Source: Pararge aegeria
Lineage: Eukaryota > Arthropoda > Insecta > Lepidoptera > Nymphalidae
Assembly (NCBI RefSeq): GCF_905163445.1
Contig: NC_053182.1
Location: 18,497,501-18,561,500 of the forward strand
Direction of reading: 5' to 3'
DNA length: 64,000 bases
Positions 56,691 through 64,000 of the stretch are shown here, one piece after another (within the stretch, counting starts at the first letter, position 1; every line of letters begins with the position of its first letter). Made by a program: the position numbers and the translations under genes. The notes beneath the pieces were generated by a model, which did not search any database, was not told the DNA's origin, and worked only from the letters and a program-made list of their open reading frames with translations.

Positions 56691-56934
56691 CTTCTTCTTC
56701 TTCTTCTTCTTCTTCTATATTGTACACCAAAACATAATTTGTTATTTAAAAAAAATATATGTTTTGCGGGTACAATGGGCCTTATCGCTAACAAGCGAAC
56801 TCTACCAGGCAACCAGGGTGTGTACCTAGGTGTTGAACTTAATTTGCCTGTAATTTTACCGGCAACCCACGGAACACAGTACTGCAACAATGCTGCTTAG
56901 CGGCAGTACTAAGCATGGTAGTAGTAATACATTA

Positions 56935-57220
56935 AATTCAAATATGTACTGACTACACCGGACTCAGTGACTCTACCGAACCTGTAGATCCAACGAACAA
57001 CCCTCTTCTGCAGCAAGAAAATAATGCTAATATCAACAGCATTACCCCATAAATTCCATAGATATGACATAATGCTGTGAAAGTAACTAAAATAGACCAG
57101 CCTAGCAGTTTCTACGTCGGTCATATGGCGTTTCTTCTTTACTGCATAGGCAGCTGAACTAAGCCTGTTCGATAATTTTTTTACACGAGGGCCCCAATTA
57201 AGTTTAGCATCTAAAGGAAT
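56935..57220 (-). mobile_element. Jockey-type LINE fragment, post-RT region
   Basis: Minus strand reads LDAKLNWGPRVKKLSNRLSS, AAYAVKKKRHMTDVETARLV, YFSYFHSIMSYLWNLWGNA and FLLQKRVVRWIYRFG, the familiar region after the RT domain of Jockey elements. A family C fragment (57235-57345, inverted) lies next to it. Confidence 0.85.
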
Positions 57221-57345
57221 CGTAGAAAATGATTAGGGGTATAAATACCATACTCCCTAATAGGTTAGCCCGCTACCACCTTAGACTGCATCATCACCGC
57301 CAGGTGAGATTGCAGTTAGCCCTCGGCTAACTTGTAGTGTAATAA

Positions 57346-58695
57346 AAAAAAACAATAAATTCAAGTGGCAGTTCTTCCGCCAAGTGTATAACATTCCTTT
57401 TCGACTTAATTTCGTAGTTCTTCATAAATAGATCAGATTATAAATAGATTGTTAAGAGTTTCACTTCTTTCAACTTCATTTATCAGAACTCAGCACCTTA
57501 ACCTGAACTTATCATAAAGAACAGCCCACAGCACCTAATCTCTTAAAAAAAAAATTTATACACGTCAGTTTTATAATAGCCGATTAAAGATAACGGCTCC
57601 CCACGTAAAAGATAACCGGTGGAATACATCTAAACAATACAAATAGTGACGTACTTATCTAGTCATAGCACTTGAGGGTTCCTATCGGCGTGAATTTACG
57701 TAAATAATATTATTAATTACGTACATCCCGGCCCCCACCTGATACTTTACGACATTCAATTAGTAGAAGCAGATCATGATTTGTGTGATTTATGATTAAG
57801 AATTCTTAATTGGAATACACTATTGGAATACACAATAAAGGATTTGAACTTGCGGCTGTCTGGCAATGGCGGCCTGAGCGCTTTAAAGAATGTTTAGTCA
57901 TCCAGCCCTTAGCTCTTATACATAATATTTAGTGTAATATAATCATTCTTGTGAAACATGATTCGAATAGTGCGACTTGCATCGTAACTCATCCAATTAC
58001 TGCCGATAAACAGAAGTACCGCGAATAAGATATCGTAGTTACAGAATAACGTCTTATTTATGTTAGCCACAGAATATCTGTGGGATTCCTAGGGCGGCAT
58101 TCGACTATTGCAAGTGACTATTATAGAAGAGACTATTCCAGTGGTCGATCAGTCAAAAGGTAATAATAAGAAAAAATCATTATAAACCCCCCACCGTCGG
58201 CATACTAGGGCACGGGTCTCAGGATTTAAATAGTTTATGCCGTAGTCAACAACGCTGGCCTGGTGGCGCATTGGTAGACTTCACACGCTCGAGAATATAC
58301 TTTAAAATCACTTTTAAGTAAATGTTTAAGTGTAAGTGAGTATAAATAATATAAAATCTTCGTTTTAATATTATCTTATTTCTGTTGCCATAATATATTA
58401 TCTCTCTCGTATATTTTTATTTAAACTTTGTATAGTTATTACTCTTAAAGTATTTATCATAGAAAAAAAATTTAAACCAAAAGTTTTTCACCATAAATAA
58501 TATTATTGTAATACCTAATCGGCTGAGTTTCAACTAGCCATACCTTAGAATAAAAAAAAAGAAATAACTCATTATATATTTCACAGAGAGTGGGGTAGGT
58601 GGCTATGCTTCTGGCCATATTATGCATTTAGCTTCACTTACAATAAGACGTCTTATAACTGCATGTATTAGAAGTCTGTTAATAATATATATATA
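57346..58695. other. No gene seen
   Basis: AT-rich. 57840-57900 has a decayed GAGCCG SINE head (TTGAACTTGCGGCTGTCTGG then CAATGGCGGCCTGAGCGC). Confidence 0.4.
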
Positions 58696-58940
58696 GACGG
58701 CCGATTGGCGCAGTGGGCAGCGACCCTGCTTGCTGAGCCAAAGGCCGTGGGTTCGATTCCCACAACTGGACAATGTTTGTGTGATGAACATGAATGTTTT
58801 TCAGTGTCTGGGTGTTTATCTATATATTATAAGTATTTATGTATATTATTCATATAATTATTCATCAGTCATCTTAGTACCCATAACACAAGCTATGCTT
58901 ACTTTGGGGCTAGATGGCGATGTGTGTATTGTCGTAGTAT
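58696..58940 (+). mobile_element. SINE family A, most intact copy
   Basis: Head GACGGCCGATTGGCGCAGTG (A-box-like), B box GTGGGTTCGATTCCCACAAC, body GTGTGATGAACATGAATG and TTTTTCAGTGTCTGGGTG, then CACAAGCTATGCTTACTTTG, GGGCTAGATGGCGATGTGTG, tail TATTGTCGTAGTAT. The length is about 245 bases. The internal RNA polymerase III promoter arrangement marks it as tRNA-derived. Confidence 0.9.
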
Positions 58941-59054
58941 AAAAATAAATAAAAATAATTTTTTTTTACCCCTAATACGAAATCTATATGTAATGAGAGA
59001 ATCGAATTCGCAATCGAGTATTGAAACCCTGTACCGTCAGATTAACATGGCCCC

Positions 59055-59378
59055 CATCATCATTATGAACACATAACCGGTCATTGCAGGGCACTGGTCT
59101 TTTCAATCAATCAATCAATAAAATAATTAATTTTATGAAATGATTCATAAAATTAATGATTTCATTCAATCAAGGGCGTATAGTTTACCACGCTGGCCTA
59201 ATGCGGATGGGTATACTTTACACACATATGAAAACGTTATGGAGAACTCTCGGTAATGCATTCCTCACGATATTTTCCTTCACCGTTAAAGCAAGTGATA
59301 TATATATATCTGCGGAAAGTTAGAGGTACGTCGGTCCCCCCGAGAGGCCGGAGTCCTAACAACTAGGCTATCACCGCT
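59055..59378 (-). mobile_element. SINE family B, minus strand, with an insertion
   Basis: The right end AGGCTATCACCGCT is the reversed head, with CGTTAAAGCAAGTGATA and TTACCACGCTGGCC within. The family order is broken at about 59101-59175 by a CAATCAATCAATC-rich piece with a small palindrome around TTTTATGAAATGATTCATAA. Confidence 0.7.
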
Positions 59379-59589
59379 ATAATGTTCTACTATAATAGAC
59401 CTCATTTCCTATAATTTATATAGCTTAATTACGTTCACAACTCTAGCGTTTCCAGCGTTTCTGGCGAAACATTTGTATAAAAATCAGGAGTTAAAGAACG
59501 TACGATTTTTAACCATAGATGATGTTCGGTTTAAAGTTGCACATTCGAAGATAGAAAATTAAGTTTTGTCTAGCCTTTTACTACACTAT

Positions 59590-59860
59590 TTTATAAATTT
59601 AAAATATAAAAATTTTCGGAACCGACAGGTTAGAACCTGCTACTCTCTGGCAATCGCGGCCTGAGCGCTTTCTCCAATTAAGCTACGGCTCGTTTCGATC
59701 TACTTTTTCAAAGGTCCATATTACAATGAGACATGTTTGAAACAAGAGGTGACACATTGCTTTTTTATAATTTTTCCGAAAATTTTTATATGCATTTTAA
59801 ATTTATAAAATGGATAATTCCTCCAAGTGTAGGTAAAAACACTAATAAAAATGAAAAAAA
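59590..59860 (-). mobile_element. GAGCCG tRNA-like SINE plus shared flank, copy 2
   Basis: Minus strand GAGCCGTAGCTTAATTGGAG, GAAAGCGCTCAGGCCGCGAT, TGCCAGAGAGTAGCAGGTTC. The flank CGATCTACTTTTTCAAAGGT follows directly, without the roughly 85-base extra piece present at 48.86-48.94 kb. Confidence 0.75.
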
Positions 59861-60299
59861 ATTTACTACACTGCTCCATCAATAAGGACGGCTCTACTAA
59901 CTTTATGGTTTGAATTTTATTGGTTATTTATTTCGGACGTTAGTCTCATTTCCTTCGATTTCGATCATCGAAAGCTACTGTGAGCACACAAACCTCATAC
60001 TAGGGGGTACTGATATAATAATAAAGGACGACCTCGGCGCACCTATAATGGTGTAATAGTGTTTTTAATCGAGCAAGTTTATGAATAAGTGTATTAGATG
60101 GTGTCAGTGCTTGTTAAAGTGCTGACAGATCTGTTATGCACCACGATCACTCCACGCCCTCTATTAAGCTCATATTATTTGACCTTGAGAAAATTACAAC
60201 CTGTAAATGCAGATATCCAACGATAATTATCTTTAAATACGTCCTCGCCTTATTGCTATTGTTTCTACCGTGAAATTACTTGAACCATTTTATCACCAA

Positions 60300-60560
60300 G
60301 CATTGACCCTAAAGGGTTTTATGATATACAGCACGGCTAGCATGGGCAGGAGACCATTATAACCCCGGGGAAAGTATGAAAATGGATATTCTCCCACAGC
60401 TTTACAAACTTTCAAAGCACTAGCGTACAAGGGGAAATAATATCCAAATATATGTGTAATAGTAAAACGTGAGTAATCTTCTCCCATTCCCTGTTCCCCT
60501 ACTTTAGCAGATGGACTTGTTAATTATATCCCCTGCCAAGGGTTGTAATTTTTGTCTCCT
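60300..60560 (+). repeat. GGAAATAATATC repeat family, copy 2
   Basis: AACCCCGGGGAAAGTATG, CCCACAGCTTTACAAACTTT, AAGGGGAAATAATATCCAAA, CCCTGTTCCCCTACTTTAGC and GTTAATTATATCCCCTGCC. Confidence 0.75.
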
Positions 60561-61372
60561 GTCTGTGCTAGCCCTGCAGGAGACACTTTCTTGCCTCTGC
60601 GGCGACTTTTTATGTTATCAGGAGTAGTAACTAGTAGTTTGCAATATCTGTTTAAAAATAAGGGGTTTCCGGGGAAGCTCTTAAATAACACTTTTCTGGT
60701 GAAAATACCTTAAAAGGATATAAATTTAGCCTTCTAACCGAATTATTATATATTTTCGAAAGCCCTTTCTCAGTTTGCTAGCATTTTTCTTTGCATACCA
60801 CGAGTTGCACTTATTCCTTCTCATATAACGATCACAGCTTTGCTGGCAATACACCACACTGGCACTGGTATATGTATACATACCGAATGCTTGTTTTTTT
60901 AAAATAAAAATAAAAAAAAATCCTGGAAAAAAAAAAAAATTTATTCCTTTTCAATTCTATTCCAGTTCACAGAACACTGCTGCAACGCGAAAAAACATAA
61001 AGAACATATAACATACGTTATAATGACACATTGCAATATAAAACCCCGCTGTACTGGCACAACTCATAAATAACGCGTAAAAATTCATAACGACTTCTAT
61101 TCGTACAGTGGAGAACTATTTATAGGATTTCTTTCATACTATGCGTTCTTTATAGAGCGGCTATTAAAAGTTTTTGTATGATTTATATCGTAGTTTTATT
61201 GAAAGCATAAATGTAACTTTTGCCAATAATATCGGTAACAACTCCTATATTCATACATCGCACTTTGTGTTTAGAAGTAAATATATGTTTAAAAGCATAT
61301 GAGTTAGAGTATCACCAATATCATTTCCGGGCTCCGGCTTACTACGGATTTCCTCTCGGAATTAGAAGGGTT
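60561..61372. other. No gene seen
   Basis: AT-rich with poly(A)-type runs near 60900-60940. No repeat family named. Confidence 0.4.
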
Positions 61373-61505
61373 TTTGGGCCATAGTTAACCACGCGGCCTA
61401 GCCAAGTGCGGATTCACAAGCCTTTGAGAATATTATGAAAAATTCTCATTCATATTCAGGTGTCATAGCCACGATGTTTTCCTTCACCGTTACAGAAAGA
61501 TATTA
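61373..61505 (-). mobile_element. SINE family B fragment, minus strand
   Basis: GGGCCATAGTTAACCACGCG, CCTTTGAGAATATTATG and GATGTTTTCCTTCACCGTTA, complements of the family body. Head lost. Confidence 0.65.
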
Positions 61506-61782
61506 TCATCAACTCACTACATATCGAACCTTTACCGCCGAATTAGCGTATCCTGGACAGATCAAAAATTTTTAGAAGAAAAGTTTTATATAGAATGTAA
61601 ATATACACATAGCAATACTTATAGAATTTCGTAGCTAGCTGCTTAGCTAGCTTATTACGAAGACTGTGAATTAAGCCAGCTTCATAGAGTATCGCCTTAT
61701 TAAGATAATATCTATTCATAATATTTTTTTTTAATATTTACTAACGGATTAATTGACCGACTTATCGCCTTTAAACAGAGTT

Positions 61783-61990
61783 AGAACACCTTGCATGCTA
61801 GGAACACGTCCAGTAAAATGGCGCCTTGCACCCATCAACCCGAGGTGCAGATCCCTCATGAGAACACCTTGCATGCTAGGAACGTCCAGTAAAATGGCGC
61901 CTTGCACCCATCAACCCGAGGTGCAGATCCCTCATGTATCTGTAATTACACCGACAACCTCGCCCTTCAGACCGGAACATAACATTGCTA
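61783..61990 (+). repeat. Tandemly doubled repeat unit (78 and 76 bases)
   Basis: Unit 1 is 61783-61860 and unit 2 is 61861-61936, identical by eye except for loss of two bases (AC) after CTAGGAAC in unit 2. The sequence continues as CGCCCTTCAGACCGGAACAT, also seen at 44893-44915. Confidence 0.85.
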
Positions 61991-62020
61991 TAGAAGCAGG
62001 CGCTACTTTGCGGAAATCCA

Positions 62021-62294
62021 TAATCTTAATATATATAAATCTACTTAACCGATTTTAAATAAAATTGGAACACCGTGAGCAGTCTGGTCCAACTTAAGAG
62101 ATAGGATAGCTTAGATCTTTAATTATGGTCGCAATTTTATTTTATTGCAAATTATTTGTCTTTAATTAATTGACAGTCACATGTTATATATATCTATATA
62201 TATATATATACTACTATACTCATTTAAGGCTTAGCGATACTGAATACTTTAAAAACAAAATCAAACGCAGACGAAGTCGCGGGCAACAGCTAGT
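62021..62294 (-). repeat. CTAGCTGTTGCCCGCG repeat, copy 3 (inverted)
   Basis: The complement of 27286-27584 over most of its length. It lacks the stretch with TAGGAGTCCATCGCGGACAA. It ends CGCGGGCAACAGCTAGT exactly where the fold-back element begins. A partial further copy is at 63205-63318. Confidence 0.75.
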
Positions 62295-62296
62295 AT

Positions 62297-62601
62297 GTTA
62301 TGAAAATTAAGCTTAATTTGCTATACTCCGCGAACAGCAGCAGAATCTGTGTGGTGTAATTTATAATTACTTCAATCCGTATACTCCACACCAATCAGAT
62401 CCTCGGCAAAGTACCCTCTACGCAAGTTTCTTTCCGAAACCGGTGCATCTTCAGGAGATGTTGACTTTACAATGAATAATTGTTAAGTCAACATCTATTC
62501 CATCCGTGGAGTAGGTATACGGATTGAAGTAATTATAATTACACCACACAGATCCTGCTGCTGTTCGCGGAATATAGCAAATTAAGCTTAATTTTCATAA
62601 C
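62297..62601. mobile_element. Fold-back (long inverted repeat) element
   Basis: Arms of about 90 bases, left from GTTATGAAAATTAAGCTTAA and right ending in the complement, face each other across a middle that itself contains GTTGACTTTACAATGAAT then AATTGTTAAGTCAACATC. Arms differ at only a few sites by eye. There is no open frame. A half copy is at 18865-19075. Confidence 0.8.
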
Positions 62602-64000
62602 ATAACATTGCAACAATACAGCTTGGAAATAAGCATAGCAGTGGTACTACCCCGAACGAGCTCTGCAAATATTATTCTACAAATCGCTACAAAGGAGGAT
62701 ACAAATCTGACTATATTATGTAAAACCTTTTTGGATTATATGGTAGCGGGTCGCACACCGTGGTTCCGTTTCGATATAATAGTTGGTGATCTGATAAGGC
62801 AACCTCCAGTATACAGGCGGCTCTCAGCCACAGCTGTGTTCAGAACCGACTAATATGTCGGAGGAAGTAATTTGAACGGAGTTAATTGTTGATTGTTCAA
62901 CGCGACATATCGGTTGTTAATCCCTCCTCATATTACAAATGTCAATATACTATATAATACTTAACCGATCCTCATGAAACTTTGTACACATATTCTTGGA
63001 ATTGTTAGAAGTAATAAAGGATACTTTTTATCCCCACATTAAGCTCGGTTCCTTTGGGAAAGGGGATTAAAGTGTTTGAAATTATAACCGATAATTATTT
63101 TTGTACTATATAGGTTTTAATATGTGTTTCGTTTTGCCCAAACTGTGTAGATCTGATGAATGTGGTTGGAGATATAGGACATAACTCCTCAGCGGACAGC
63201 AGCAAACCCCTCATTTAAGCCTTAGCGATACTGAATACTTTAAATTGTTTTAGAACTACAACTAAATTGAATACCACATCAAAATCAAACGTAGACAAAG
63301 TAGCGGGCAACAGCTAGTAAATAATATATTGTTAAATCTTAATTTAATAGCCAGTTGAGCGTAGTCCTCGAGCGGGGTCGAGGCGCCATCTTGAGTGTCG
63401 TGGTTCGGAAAAGTTTATCTTTGCATTTTTCGATGATCGAGGTGGATCATTGTATCCTTAATTAATATAAGTGGTTCAAGTATAAGATTGAAAATTTGTA
63501 CTGAAAAATTGATATTGTTGCAAATGTGTCTATATTGATAACAAACCATGCCGCTATTTTCTGGGTAGTTTGACCCGGACTGTATTCCACCGTCTTCTTC
63601 AATTCAGCCTTATTCATCTGAGCTAGATAAAAATCCGAGTAATTCTTTACCAAAGAATTGCTCGAGCTAATTTCCGTTGCCAAATAATTACTCGGATTTT
63701 CGATGTATCCATCTTTTACGTCTAAGTTGAATAAAAAAAAACAACTCTAGGCCGAAACTCAAATGTTAAACAGGTATAATGTGCAAAAAGTTACATTCGA
63801 AAATCTCACACTACGAAAGTTTTATGACAATTCAAAGTGAATGAACCCCTATTAATTTCAATTTGATTTAATAGTTAAATTAGCATTCTTAACGTTACGT
63901 TACTGTAAATAGTTTATTTTGTGCTTGCATTAAACCCTGATGAGGCACACTGGAACCACGAACGCTAATGATGATATCGATAAAAAATGCTTTCCCCGAT
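62602..64000. other. No gene seen
   Basis: 62608-62853 is open for 81 codons with no recognised motif. 63205-63318 is a partial inverted CTAGCTGTTGCCCGCG repeat. 63590-63720 holds an ATTCTTTACCAAAGAATTGC-type short palindrome. No exon of skywalker was found. Confidence 0.45.

Noticed and set aside
56692..56716. TTC run as a CRISPR-like or coding repeat
   Set aside because: A plain trinucleotide microsatellite at the end of a repeat. There are no spacers.

Overview
The window looks like nuclear DNA of a moth or butterfly (Lepidoptera). It is AT-rich and has small exons in long introns bounded by GT-AG. It is packed with short interspersed elements whose heads, tails and body phrases I associate with lepidopteran genomes, together with broken non-LTR retrotransposons. 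I cannot assign a species. There is no sign of bacterial or organellar DNA.

Three protein-coding genes can be supported. (1) On the + strand, 342-4473 holds the last four coding exons of the La ribonucleoprotein gene (RRM1, linker, C-terminal xRRM, basic tail). The La motif lies to the left of the window. (2) On the + strand, 6095-7369 is a complete single-exon gene of 424 codons for a SAAL1-like armadillo-type protein, with an in-frame stop upstream and a poly(A) signal behind it. (3) On the - strand, 39557 down to 15161 holds the 3' two thirds of skywalker (TBC1D24 family; TBC Rab-GAP domain plus TLDc domain) in at least nine exons. The first half of the TBC domain was not found and is probably beyond 64000. 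La and SAAL1 run towards skywalker, so 7370-15160 is a convergent intergenic stretch that probably includes the skywalker 3' UTR.

The most interesting feature is in skywalker. The exon coding for the middle of the TLDc domain is present twice in tandem (16564-16698 and 16400-16528). Both copies have the same phase, both are open, and both lengths are multiples of three, but only 35 bases separate them. That is too short for a normal insect intron, so the copies look like mutually exclusive alternative exons enforced by spacing. A second, in-frame 87-base exon (24863-24949) sits in the linker before TLDc and can be skipped without changing frame.

The rest is accessory DNA. A hAT-type element (30594-33700) has matching 8-base target duplications and a transposase remnant, and a 5'-truncated LINE has inserted into it. 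Other items are a fold-back element (62297-62601), a 138-base near-palindrome (9958-10095), several tRNA-derived SINE families with many copies, and at least six further repeat families seen two or more times in both orientations. From 39558 to 64000 I found no exon that I can defend. It is repeat-rich intron and/or intergenic DNA.
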